Source of the DNA: Tuctoria greenei
Lineage: Eukaryota; Streptophyta; Magnoliopsida; Poales; Poaceae
DNA: 64,000 bases
Assembly: GCA_036927565.1 (NCBI GenBank)
Contig: JAYESD010000005.1
Span: forward strand, 94,466,301-94,530,300
Reading direction: 5' to 3'
The position numbers and the translations under genes are program-made. This document shows, piece after piece, positions 53,180-63,958 of this stretch. The notes below the pieces were generated by a model, which worked only from the letters and a program-made list of their open reading frames with translations, did no database searches and was not told the origin of the DNA. Numbering within the stretch: the first letter of the stretch is position 1; each line of letters starts with the position of its first letter.

Positions 53180-56150
53180 ATGCCGTGGTATGAGCCGTTG
53201 ATTTGGAGCGCACTCAAATTTGCACGGTTCGCCCAAAGGCCACTAGGGTACTTTAAAAAGGTACCTTTGTGGGCAATGGAGGTTCCTTTCTTCCGCACGC
53301 CCCAAGCATTCGAGCCTTCGACTCCCTCCTTGTGTGTCTACCCATCCTTGAGGTTCTCGACCCCTGCTCCAATGGACTCAGCTCTGCCTTCTTCCCGGAT
53401 AGAGGATGTCTCACCCGTGAGGCAGCTTTTCGGCTGGGAGGACAAGGAACGACGGGACCTGATCTGTCTTGGCTCCTTGCCACTGGAGTTGGGGGGGGGG
53501 GAAGAGATCATCTTCTTCCAGGCGTATGCGTACTCTGGGTTCGTCCCTCCTGTTTCCTCCTTCCTGGTGACACTCCTGGAAGTCCTTGGGCTCCAGCTTC
53601 ATCACCTGTCGCCGAACTCTCTGGTGGTGGCGACAGTGTTCTCGCATTTCTGTGAGATGTTCGTCGGGGTGTGCCCATGCGTGCTGGTGTTCTGGCAGTT
53701 CTTCGTGCTGAGGCGGAGCTGGAAGAAGAACAAAGCCAACTTCCTCGGCGACTTCTGCTTCCAGCTTTGGGCCAACAACCTCTTCATGTACATTACTCCG
53801 CTCTCCTCGGCGAAGTGGCTCGATTGGAGGAGCGACTGGGTGGTCGTACATGCCGATGCTCACGATCGCATGGTCGGGCCCACCGACTACTGGCGATTAG
53901 GAAGGCGGCCTGGGAGGAACGCCTGGAGCTCGAGGCGGCGTACACGCTGATGATGGAGAGGATCCGATTCCTGGCGGAGCACGGCCTGTCAGAGCTGTCG
54001 CTGATGGTCGACATCGTTCGTCGTCGTCTGGCCCCTCGCGAGCACCGTTGCCACCCTGCATGGCTCTACTTAGGGCTCCAAGATGGAGGGGTTGCGACAC
54101 GGAGACGACCCCGTAGGAGGTGTTTGAAGCAATTTCCAAGGCGTGCGACGACCTGCTGTCGGATGATGTCTTCAACCTTCGCAGGCTTGCCCACCGTTTT
54201 GCACGGATCGGGACCTTCGAATGAAGGTTCTGAAGGAGATGCCCAACCTGGACGCGATTGGTCTTGCACCGCAGTAGGTTGGCAATGAGAGTCGGGGCCT
54301 AGCCATCATTGACTTTTCGGAGGAGTCTGCACCTTCTTCAGGCTCCAAAGCCTCCAGGGCGGAGGAGTGCCCGCTGCTGGGGGAAGGGCAAGGCGCTGGT
54401 GCCTAACATAAGTAAGGGGAAGGCACCGGTCCCCAACATAGGCAAGGGGAAGGCCTTGGTGGTTGAGGTCGTGAAGGAGAAACGCCCTCGGTCACCACCG
54501 AGGGCGCCGCCGCAGGTGGCCTTCGCTCCAAGCCAGCATCCACTGGTGTGTCCCTCTTTAGTACTGGGCATTGGCAGTTCTTCGGGGGGAGGTTCGGTCC
54601 GTCAAGCGGCGGCTCCGCCGTCATAGGCGGTCGACACGTCATGCAGCATCCCCGTAACCTGCACGGTCTAGGGTGCCATAGGGGACTTCAGCAACATCAC
54701 ACCTCCAGAGCCTCAGGCAAAAAGGCCTCGAGCCGACGTCGTCATTAGCTCGGGTTTTGGCTCTGTTGGGGTTGGTGGAAACACACCGGCGCAGTGCGGC
54801 GACACTGCTGGTGGTTTTGGCAGATGCCTTCCCACGATGGCATCACCTGTTATGCCATCTCCAGGGACTGCGGCTTCAGGGTCGCCGAAAGTGGAGGCTC
54901 GCTGGAGCTTCCGGGGACGTCGGTAAGGCATTCTTGCCAACGCTTGCTCTATTGTCTCGCCTGCCTTTGTTGATTGGTCAGAGCTTGATCTTGATTTGTA
55001 GAGCTACTTCAGCTGTTGTGAGGCCCTTACCGCGAGGGGTAGTGCCCGGGAGCATTTTGAAGGCGACTGAGGATGCTACGGCTGTGATGGCAGGGAGCCT
55101 GCCAAGCTTGCCCAAGGGAGCACTACTCCGGTGTTTGTGCCCGGCGTGGGTGGTGAGGCATCTCCGGCTGCATCTCCAGCTGTCGTGTCGGAGGCACCTC
55201 CAGTCGTCGGACCAGAGGGACCTTCGACAGTTGTGGCAAAGGCACCTCCTGCCGTTGTGCATGTCGGAGCTGACCCCAGGGGTTGAAGGTATGTCCTCCA
55301 CTACTGCTGATTTGGCGGGTGGCTCTCTGAGCGATGGTGGCTCCGCTACTTCAGGTGGCACCGCAACTCCTACTCAGTCTCTGGGGGCAAGATCCCCATT
55401 GCTGGTGGCCTCGTCTTCACCGCTTCGGGAAGAAGAGGTCCCCAAGATGATCACCAGACGGCCTTCCCTGACTTTGACGCATCCAGAGCGCCTCTCCACA
55501 TCATGGACTTGACGCAATCCAGTATCCTTCAGGTGCAATCCAACCTCCGCCGAGTGCAAAAAGCTCTTGCCGCGGAGTGGGAGAAGCTGCGTGCCGAGGG
55601 CAAGTGCCTCCGAGGCTAGGAGAGTCTCCTGAGCTCCTGGATCGCCGAGGCAAAGGCGAAGTACCAAAAGGAGAGCAAGGAACTAGAGGTGAGGCACCGC
55701 TTGGTGAGGGCCTCAAACGCCTTGACCCAGAAGATTCTGGCCGACACTAAGGCAGCCAACGACGATGTTGACGCCCGCCTGCACGCTCTTGCTATCGTTT
55801 GAGAGGCCCTGAGTCACCAAGAAGCCGTCGTTGCTAAGAGGGAAGCTAATGTCGTCGATCAAGAGGTGGCAGTGCAGGCGATGATGGCTCGGGCTGAGGC
55901 CGATCGAGACAGGATGCAGTCCCGCCTCGAAGACTTTGAGCTCCGGGAGATAAATTCGGCGGGATCGGGCGAAGCACCTAGCTGAGCTTCAGGAACTCCT
56001 CCTGTACGATCTTGATGTCCAAGACCGGGAGCAGGCAGCAGAGCGCCGCGGCCGGGAGCTTGATCTGCGGGAGCTCAGGTGGCTCAACGTCTGGAAGCCG
56101 AGGGTAGGGTGGCGGCGGAGATGGTGGCATCCCTGTCTTGGTGTGCTACT
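53180..56150 (+). pseudogene. Antisense accessory gene of Tat-3 (PF04195-like domain plus coiled coil)
   Basis: Opposite to its element's orientation. At 53498-53870 one frame gives GFVPPVSSFLVTLLEVLGLQ, HHLSPNSLVVATVFSHFCEM, FWQFFVLRRSWKKNK and WLDWRSDWVVVHADAHDR, the 'putative gypsy-type transposon' domain (PF04195). In another frame (from about 53890) AAWEERLELEAAYTLMMERI and LSLMVDIVRRRLAPREHR follow, then DDLLSDDVFNLRRLAHRFAR, a Lys/Pro linker, a variable region (54760-55500) and a coiled coil (55510-56150) with AKYQKESKELEVRHRLVRAS and AQAMMARAEADRDRM-like heptads. Frameshifts and stops (about 53950, 54290, 55617, 55800) break it. Function is unknown; it may be a nuclear, chromatin-binding or regulatory protein of the element. 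Confidence 0.65.
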
Positions 56151-56599
56151 AGAGCCGGTACTCTGATCTGCCATTGGAGCCAGTTTTTGAAGCCCTGTTG
56201 AGGAACGCGAGGCGACAGAAGCGACGGAGGTTAAGGAAGCCACCAAACATGTCGTAGCGCAATTCAATTGGGGCTGAGGCTGGTAGCTTTTTTTTAATTC
56301 GAGGTTCACCCCCCCCCTTAAAGAATTCCTTAATGAATTCGAATTTGTGTTCGGCTTCATGCATTGTCACTGTGCTTCTCAACTATTGCTCTGAGAATAT
56401 ACCTGCATAAGGGTTTGCAGAACCTTTGTTGAGCTCGTTGGTTTCTCAAGGCCAACAGTTTGCACAATTGATATGGCCGAAGTGTCGCCCGTTGATTTTC
56501 TTCATGTGGATCCCCTTTGAGGCCCCTTGGTAGATGTGGTTAGTCGGCTAAGCACATCTACCACTTGATCGCAGAATGTATTGAATTCGCCCCCTAATG
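56151..56599. other. Tat-3 spacer between accessory gene and satellite
   Basis: Contains a poly-T and a poly-C run near 56286-56320 and no gene I can support. Open frames here are short. Confidence 0.45.
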
Positions 56600-57818
56600 A
56601 AGTGGGGGAGTCGGAGTGTCGTAGCGCCACCATTTGCTAGAGCTGGATGCTCTGGCGTCGTCCACCATCGTCGTAGGGTCGTCGACGGCAGGCCCCTTGG
56701 GATGTGCCGGAGCTGGGTGCTCCAGCATCGCCCGCCATCGTTTTTGAGTCATGGACGGCAGGCCCCTTGGGAGGTGCCGGAGATGGATGCTCCGGCGTCG
56801 TCCACCATCATCGTGGAGACGTCGATGGCAGGCCCCTTGGGAGGTGCCGTAGCTGGATGCTCCGGCGTCATCCACCATCATCGTAGAGTCCTCGCCAGCA
56901 GGCCCTTATGCGCGCTTGGTGTTGTCATTGATGTTCTGGGACATCGACGGCAGGCCCCTTGGGGGATGCCAGAGCTGGATGCTTCGGCGTCGTCCACCAT
57001 CATTGTGGAGACATCCACAGCAGGCCCCTTGTAAGGTGCCAGAGCTGGATGCTCTGGCGTCATCCCCCATCGTCGTGGAGATGTCGACGGCAGACCCCTT
57101 GGGAGGTGCCGAAGCTGGATGCTCCAGCATCGTCCACCATCGTCGTAGAGTCACCGACAGCAGGCCCCTGGTTTACAGGCTATTGCAAGGGAACCTTGTT
57201 AGCAACAAGAGTGGGGCAGGAGAGTTTACTCACTTATCCACACTTGGTGATGTCATTAACGTTCTGGGACATTGACGACAGGCTCCTTGGGGGGTGCCAG
57301 AGCTGGATGCTCCGGCGTCGTCCACCATTGTCATGGAGACGTCGACGGCAGGCCCCTTGAGAGGTGCTGGAGCTGGATGCTCTAGCGTCGTCCACCATCG
57401 TTGTAGAGTCACCAACGGCAGGCCCCTGGTTTACAGGCTATCGCAAGGGAACCTTGTTAGCAAAAAGAGCGGGGAAGGAGAGTTTACTTACTTATCCGTG
57501 CTTGGTGCTATCGTTGACGTTCTGGGACGTCGACGGCAGGACCCTTGGGCGGTGCCGGAGCTGGATGCTCCAGCGTCATCCACCATCGTCATGGAGACAT
57601 CGACGGCAGGCCCCTTGGGAGGTGCCGGAGCTGGATGCTCTGGCGTCATCCACCATCATCGTGGAGACATCGACACAGTCCCCTTAGGAGGTGCCAGAGC
57701 TAGATGCTCCGGTGTCATCCACCATCGTTGTGGAGACATCGACGGCAGGCCCCTGGTTTATAGGCTATCGCGAGGGAACCTTTTTAGAAACAAGAGTGGG
57801 GTAGGAGAGTTTCTCACT
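56600..57818 (-). repeat. 70-bp satellite of Tat-3 with higher-order structure
   Basis: About fourteen units; CCGG(A)GCTGG starts at 57555 and 57625 and a variant at 57694, so the period is 70 bp (one unit 69). Core on the plus strand: GTCGACGGCAGGCCCCTTGG, GAGGTGCCGGAGCTGGATGC. A larger insert (GGTTTACAGGCTATCGCAAG... about 100 bp) appears at 57170, 57425 and 57752, giving a higher-order repeat of about 255-330 bp. SIRE-2 cut the last one. Open frames across it are a by-product of the repeats. Confidence 0.85.
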
Positions 57819-59790
57819 GTAGGATCGAAGAGCACGTGAAAAGCTACCAGAGGGGGGGGTGAATGGTAGATTTAAAAATCTTACGCAGCGGAAACAATAA
57901 AACCCTAATCCCTTCGGTAGAAAAACGATCTGTTTAAAGAAATCGTATATGAGACTAATCTAAACGTGTTTCACCGTGACAAAAGTGATATATATCAGAG
58001 ATAATCAAGTCACGAAGAGAACACAAAAAGAATTACTCAAATCCGTCGAGAACAACTCAAGTTATGATCAAAAGATCAAACACTGGTCAATCTGACCTAC
58101 CCGAGAAAAACAGTTTCTGGAGTGCTGCAAATAAACTCGTGTAGATCAAAAACCACAAATCCAATGACTGTGAAATTTTGACATATGATAGACAATCAAG
58201 TTGTGAAGACAACCCAAAAAGAATCACGTCAATTGAATGTGTAAAACTCGAGTTATGATAAAACCACCGACGAAAGGTAGTGCTGTCCAGAAACTCGACG
58301 AGTAAAACTTGTCTGGAACAAGTCGGACGAACAAGGCACAAAAGTTCCTTCAAACTACGAATTTTATTCAATAGAACACAAGAGGAACAGCCCCAAAGTC
58401 GTCTCTACCGAGCTTTGGCCTTCCCTTGCTTATATAACCAGCCCTTAGGCCATCCCAATACAACTAGGACTCTAATCCTAATCCGATCACAATCGGAACC
58501 TACCATAACTGCTCAAGATTCTTCTACACGCAGATAGAAGCAATCTTAAGACTTCCAAACACCTTAGGAACGTATCCCACATTCCTAAACAACTCAATTT
58601 CGTGACACACATGAAATCCTAACATAACCTAACTCGATACTTCCCATACCGAGCCATAACCGACTCTGCCGCAGCCAAAGTCTTCAACCGATACGATCCG
58701 ATCCTTCCGATCAGATCTTCCTTCCATAATCCGTCTCTAGAAGCATATTGCCACGTCATGCACCTCATGCATACGTGCGAACACCTTCCTTCGACCTTCA
58801 TATGCACTGCCCTTGATTCAATCATCCTGCGCGACCTCCTGACCCGCTCAACCACAGTTCCTCCCGAACTTGGTTGTTGGAACCTCATCTCCTCCTGAGA
58901 CTAGTCCAATGGATCCTGTCACCAGCCATGACTTGAACTCAAGCAACACCTGCACATGAACAAACAACCAATCCATACGAGCCCAAGTCCTCGACTTGAC
59001 TCATGTTAGTTTCGAACACAACACCTTACGTGAGAACCTCACATAAGCATGTTGCAAAGCATAGCAAAACGATATCAGCCGTATCATCCAAAACGCACCA
59101 AAAACTTAGCAAATGAATACTAAGCAATCTTTCCTAACAAGTAAAGCAAATACGAAATATTGCAAATGAAAGGCAGAAGCACTTCAGTCAAGTTCCGGAC
59201 CTTGCCAGAGCAACCCGGAGCTTGAGCCGGAGCTAACAAGAAACACTGCAGTCAAGTTCCGGACCTTGCCAGAGCAACCCGGAGCTTGAGCCGGAGCTAA
59301 CAAGAGCTAGTAGAAAGAAGCACCTGCCGGAGCTTACCAAAACTAGTACAAAGAAGCACCTGCCGGAGCTTACCAAAACTAGTACTAAGAAGCACCTGCC
59401 GGAGCTTACCAAAACTAGTAGATCCTGGATCCGGAGCTTATCAAAACTAGTGGGAACTAGTCAACCCAAAAACCGGAGCTAGACAAAGTACGTCGGAGCT
59501 TAGCAAAGGCATGCCGGAGCTAACGAAAATATGTCGGAGCTATCAAATATATGCCGGAGCTATCAGATAAAGCTCACCGGAGCTAACCAAAGCTAGTCGG
59601 ACCTTACTAAGATGCCGGACCATAGCCGGAGCTACCCAAAACAAGCCGGACCTATCGTCGGACCTTGCTGTAGCTCGGAGCTAGAGTCGGACCTTGATAA
59701 AAAGGTGTTTTGGTGATATTAAAAACTTTTATCATCAAAGCCAAGTGTATTCACTACAAGCCAATGTATTCAGCACACATAGGTCTTACA
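57819..59790 (-). repeat. SIRE-2 3' LTR with expanded CCGGAGCT array
   Basis: 1,972 bp, some 330 bp longer than the SIRE-1 LTRs. The excess lies at about 59190-59690, where CCGGAGCTTACCAAAACTAG, CCGGAGCTAACAAG and CGGACCTTGCCAGAG modules of 20-45 bp are repeated more than fifteen times. TATATAAGC is at about 58430-58438. Confidence 0.9.
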
Positions 59791-60781
59791 ATCTCCCCCT
59801 TGATGAATGCATTGGCAACACCATTTAAAATTCCGAACATTGGCTTATTCAAATAAAAGTTTTGAAAACAATTTCTCCCCTTTTTGTTTAACAAACGTAA
59901 ATGAAAATCTCTCCCCCTTTATTATCTCTTTTTTTTTTAATGTGTGATTAATCTCTCCCCCTTTGACAATGTATTCAGCAAGCTAAAAGAGAAATTTTAA
60001 TTGTTATGAGATATAAACAAATTATCTCTCCCTCTTTAGTTGTTATGAGCATATTATAACATATACATATAAACAAAGCTCACCCAAGTCATACTATCAA
60101 GTAACTTACACTATCACATCAATGAGATACATAATGTAGTGTAAGCCATGCTAGAAAGCAAGTGTGATTTTCAATTTCAGCAGGTCATGATCTCACAAAC
60201 TCAACTATTTCAAAACCTGAAAGCATGACATTTGTTGCTGCATTTTATTATTTTTCAAAGCATAAATTTAGATAATATGATATTTGCAAGAGATTATATG
60301 CTCATCTGCCTTATTCTAACCAACCAAGCCAAGCCTATATCATTTGACAATCAGAAGCTTAAGGACATGGTTTTAGTCATACACAACTTCTTCCAAGTTC
60401 ATATCTAAGTGCAATGACAAGCCATCTCGAAAGAAGAAGTGCGATGCATGCATATTCTCTTGATCTTTTCTCAATTTATATTTGTTCAGAAAAACTCAAC
60501 ATGTGAGTTGATTACTTGATAAATTCTTATGATTAAAAGCATTTGTGAGCATGCAACAAGTTCAAAACAGCAAGAAAGTTCGACCATGACCAGATTTAGT
60601 GTAAGTAATTATTCCAATTACTAGACATGGCAAAAACTACAAAAAGTATAACACGAGTAATGTAGTAAGAACTTTCAGCATGTAAAAGGAATCACAAAGT
60701 CATATATGTATGAAATAATATGCTCATATTATTTTAATTTCAGATTCACACATAGACTTCCTAAGTTTCAAAAACTCCCCC
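59791..60781 (-). other. SIRE-2 3' untranslated region
   Basis: Non-coding, similar to 39539-40546. It has polypurine tracts (minus strand AAGGGGGAGAT at 59791, further AAAGGGGAGAA / AAAGGGGGAGA at about 59875, 59912 and 59953) and TTGAGGGGGAGT after pol. Confidence 0.75.
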
Positions 60782-63700
60782 TCAATTTAAGCCATGAGGA
60801 TGCATAACCCCTATTTCACTACGAATGTAACAAAAACGAGTGAAATCCAAAGGTTTTGTAAAAATGTCAGCCAATTGTTGTTCGGTATCTACATGGTGAA
60901 GCACAATGTTTCCTTTTTCAACATTATCACGGAGAAAGTGATACCTAATGTCAATGTGCTTAGTTCTAGAATGTTGCACGGGGTTTTTAGCAATGCAAAT
61001 AGCACTAGTGTTATCACAGAATAGTGGAACACTATTTAGATCAACCCCATAGTCCTTAAGTGTTTGAACAATCCAAAGAATTTGTGAACAAGCACTAGCA
61101 GCAGCTACATACTCAGATTCGGCTGTGGATTGTGCAACTGAACTTTGTTTTCTAGAGGACCAAGCAACAAGAGAATTACCAAGAAAATGACAAGCACCGG
61201 AAGTACTTTTCCTATCAATCCTACAACCCCCAAAATCAGCATCCGAAAAAGCTTTCAAAGAAACGATTGAGGAAGAAGGAAGAAAAATGCCAAATTCTTG
61301 AGTTCCATGTAAGTACCTGAGAATCCTTTTGACGGCTTGACGATGTGAAACACGTGGGGAAGCTTGAAACCGTGCACAAAGACATACGCTGAATTGTATA
61401 TCCGGTCTTGATGCTGTAAGGTACAAAAGTGATCCGATCATACTTCTATATTCTTTTTGATCCACGGATTCACCATCTTCATCAAGTTCAAGTGTTGTTG
61501 CTGTTCCCATTGGTGTCCGAAGAGGCTTGCTTTTGTCCATGTTGAAGCGCCTTAGGAGATCTTTGGTATACTTTGTTTGATGCACAAAGGTACCCTCCTT
61601 GGTTTGCTTGATTTGCAGCCCCAAGAAGTAAGTGAGTTCACCCATCATACTCATTTCAAATTCGGAACTCATCATTGCTGAAAACTTGGACACAAGATCA
61701 TGAGATGCACAACCAAAGATAATATCATCCACATACACTTGAACGAATAATGAGTCATTGCCATGATTAAGCACAAAAAGAGTTTTATCAACCTTTCCCA
61801 TTGTAAACCCCTTTTCAAGTAAGAATGTTTTTAACCTATCATACCATGCTCTAGGGGCTTGTTTGAGACCATATAAGGCTTTGGACAGTTTGTAAACATG
61901 ATTAGGAAAATCTGGATTTTCAAAACCTGGTGGTTGTTTGACATAAACCTCCTCATCTATGTAGCCATTAAGAAAAGCACTTTTAACATCCATTTGATAT
62001 AGCTTAAAACCTTTAGATGCTGCGAAAGCTAACAAAATTCTTATGGCTTCTAATCTAGTGACAGGAGCAAAAGTTTCATCAAAATCTAGACCTTCAACTT
62101 GAGTGAAACCTTGAGCAACCAACCTAGCCTTATTCCTAATCACAACCCCATCCTCACTTTGTTTATTTTTATATACCCATTTAGTTCCAATTAAAGTGTG
62201 GCCTTGAGGTGGAGGTACAAGTTTCCAAACATTATTTCTTTCAAAATTTTCTAACTCTTCTTGCATGGCAATAATCCAAGATTCATTAGTGAGTGCGTGT
62301 GATATATCTTTGGGTTCAAAAGAAGCAACAAAAGCAGAATGAGCATGAGAGTTTGGATCGCAAAACCTGGACCGTGTGACTGGTTCATGCAAGCTTCCAA
62401 TCATCTGTTGTGGGGGATGATCTTTGTAAAAACGTAGGGGAACAGATGTCTCACAAGCTTCTTTTTCATTAAGTTCATTGTAGATTGATGAGCTTGTGAT
62501 TTGTGGATGATCAGGACCAGCAGAGGTGACAGCCGGAGCTTGTTCAATGTCCGGAGCTGGACACGTGTCAACTTCGGAACTACCAGGCAGTATCACCGGC
62601 TCTTCTTCATCTTCGAAAATACCCTCCCCCTGAGGATATGAATCTGGTCCTGCAACACCGGAGCTAGTACCTGGGCTAGCTTCATCAAAAGACACTTCAC
62701 AAGTCTCCACAATTTTGTTAGTGTCAAGTAAAAGCACACGGTAGCCTCTAGTATGAGATGGATAACCAAGAAACATGCCATCATTGGATCTAGGTTCAAA
62801 TTTATCAAGATTACCATGTTTCTTAACAAAGCATTTGCAACCAAAGACCCTAAAGTGTGTAACACTAGGCCTATGTCCAAACCGGAGCTCATATGGTGTT
62901 TTACCTAGCTTAGCACGCAAGAAAACACGATTTGAGACATAACAAGCGGTTGCTAATGCATCTGCCCAAAATTTCCTAGGGGTTTGATATTCATCAAGCA
63001 TAGTCCTAGCCATCTCAACTAGGGTTCTGTTCTTTCTTTCTACAACACCGTTTTGTTGAGGTACATATGGTGAAGAAAATTGATGATCTATTCTATTTTC
63101 AGCACAAAAGTGATCAAAGAATTGATTTTTAAATTCAGTTCCATTATCACTTCTAATTGCTTTTAATGATCCTGGGTGATCAATTGATAATCTAAGAAAT
63201 AAAGTTCTAAAGTGACTAAAGACTTCATTCTTAGACGCCATAAAATACACCCAAGAATATCTAGAATAATCATCAACAATAACAAGAGCATACCATTTAC
63301 CTCCGAAGGATTGAACACGTGAAGGTCCTACGGTGTCAAGATGCAAAAGTTGACATGGTTCAGTTGTCATGATCATTGTGAGAGGAGTATGTGAACCTGC
63401 AACCATCTTAGCATGTCTACAAGAAGAGCACACAATTTCTTTGTCCCCTTTTAGCTTAGGCAGCCCACGTATGCGATCAAGAGTACTAACACGCGTTAGG
63501 TGATCAAAGCCTACGTGACCAAGTCTACGATGCCAGAAATATAAATCCTTTGAATCATTAGCAACTAGACACCTATGCTTAGAAGAAGACATATCAAAGT
63601 CAGCTTTAAAAACTCTTCCAAACCGAGACATGTTAAAAATAAGCTCACTATTTGAATCTACAACTTTGCAGCAGTTTTTATTGAAAGTAATTTCTAGATT

Positions 63701-63955
63701 TTCATCTAGCATTTGTGAAACAGAAAGCAAGTTATATTTCAAATTTTTTACAAGTGCCACATCCTTCAAAGTGTAGTGATTATTTACTCTAACCGAACCC
63801 TTAGCAATTATAGGAGTTGAAGAATTATCGGCAAAAGTAACATTCTCTACACGTGACACAAAGGTGAGGGAGGAGAACCAATCTTTGTTACCGGTCATGT
63901 GGCGTGAGCAACCTGAATCCACAATCCAAATATTCTCCTTCCTCAAGCGTGTAAC
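60782..63955 (-). CDS. SIRE-2 pol polyprotein, open
   Basis: A continuous frame of more than 1,050 codons. In order: protease VDSGCSRHMTG (residue 10), pre-integrase HRRLGHVG with CSSCRHAKM (zinc ligands), integrase with Asp in LLHLDTVGP (about 203), RSDNGTEF (about 265) and Glu in NGVVERKN (about 301), RT with MDVKSAFLNGYIDEEVYVKQ and YVDD (about 738), and RNase H from SDADFGG (about 900) to DIFTKPL. All catalytic residues are present, so the enzyme set looks functional. There is no Met start: the upstream codon is TAG and the frame is entered from gag (see separate entry), with TTG as the first possible non-AUG codon. Products act in virus-like particles to copy RNA to DNA and insert it. 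Confidence 0.95.
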   Translation of the reverse strand, partial: VTRLRKENIWIVDSGCSRHMTGNKDWFSSLTFVSRVENVTFADNSSTPIIAKGSVRVNNHYTLKDVALVKNLKYNLLSVSQMLDENLEITFNKNCCKVVDSNSELIFNMSRFGRVFKADFDMSSSKHRCLVANDSKDLYFWHRRLGHVGFDHLTRVSTLDRIRGLPKLKGDKEIVCSSCRHAKMVAGSHTPLTMIMTTEPCQLLHLDTVGPSRVQSFGGKWYALVIVDDYSRYSWVYFMASKNEVFSHFRTLFLRLSIDHPGSLKAIRSDNGTEFKNQFFDHFCAENRIDHQFSSPYVPQQNGVVERKNRTLVEMARTMLDEYQTPRKFWADALATACYVSNRVFLRAKLGKTPYELRFGHRPSVTHFRVFGCKCFVKKHGNLDKFEPRSNDGMFLGYPSHTRGYRVLLLDTNKIVETCEVSFDEASPGTSSGVAGPDSYPQGEGIFEDEEEPVILPGSSEVDTCPAPDIEQAPAVTSAGPDHPQITSSSIYNELNEKEACETSVPLRFYKDHPPQQMIGSLHEPVTRSRFCDPNSHAHSAFVASFEPKDISHALTNESWIIAMQEELENFERNNVWKLVPPPQGHTLIGTKWVYKNKQSEDGVVIRNKARLVAQGFTQVEGLDFDETFAPVTRLEAIRILLAFAASKGFKLYQMDVKSAFLNGYIDEEVYVKQPPGFENPDFPNHVYKLSKALYGLKQAPRAWYDRLKTFLLEKGFTMGKVDKTLFVLNHGNDSLFVQVYVDDIIFGCASHDLVSKFSAMMSSEFEMSMMGELTYFLGLQIKQTKEGTFVHQTKYTKDLLRRFNMDKSKPLRTPMGTATTLELDEDGESVDQKEYRSMIGSLLYLTASRPDIQFSVCLCARFQASPRVSHRQAVKRILRYLHGTQEFGIFLPSSSIVSLKAFSDADFGGCRIDRKSTSGACHFLGNSLVAWSSRKQSSVAQSTAESEYVAAASACSQILWIVQTLKDYGVDLNSVPLFCDNTSAICIAKNPVQHSRTKHIDIRYHFLRDNVEKGNIVLHHVDTEQQLADIFTKPLDFTRFCYIRSEIGVMHPHGLN

Positions 63956-63958
63956 CTA
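63956..63958 (-). promoter_or_regulatory. In-frame UAG between gag and pol of SIRE-2
   Basis: On the minus strand gag ends ..TGTGCTTCTATG, then TAG, GTTACACGC, TTGAGGAAGGAG and the protease, all in one frame. The SIRE-1 copy at 43731-43733 has the same TAG with GTTACACG after it. UAG followed by G is compatible with readthrough aided by downstream RNA structure. Confidence 0.65.

Larger units (their letters stand above)
52275..57818 (-). mobile_element. Tat-3: 3' half of a Tat-type gypsy element, minus orientation
   Basis: From left to right: 3' LTR (about 52275-52854), PPT, antisense gene (53180-56150, thus on the plus strand), 70-bp satellite (56600-57818). The order is the mirror image of Tat-1. 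The element is broken at 57818 by SIRE-2, so its integrase and the rest should lie to the right of SIRE-2, outside the window. The left LTR edge is uncertain (about 52275-52300). Confidence 0.75.

Noticed and set aside
56597..57839. Long overlapping open frames (133-181 codons) in the Tat-3 satellite
   Set aside because: Several frames are open at once and all follow the 70-bp repeat; no protein family motif is seen.
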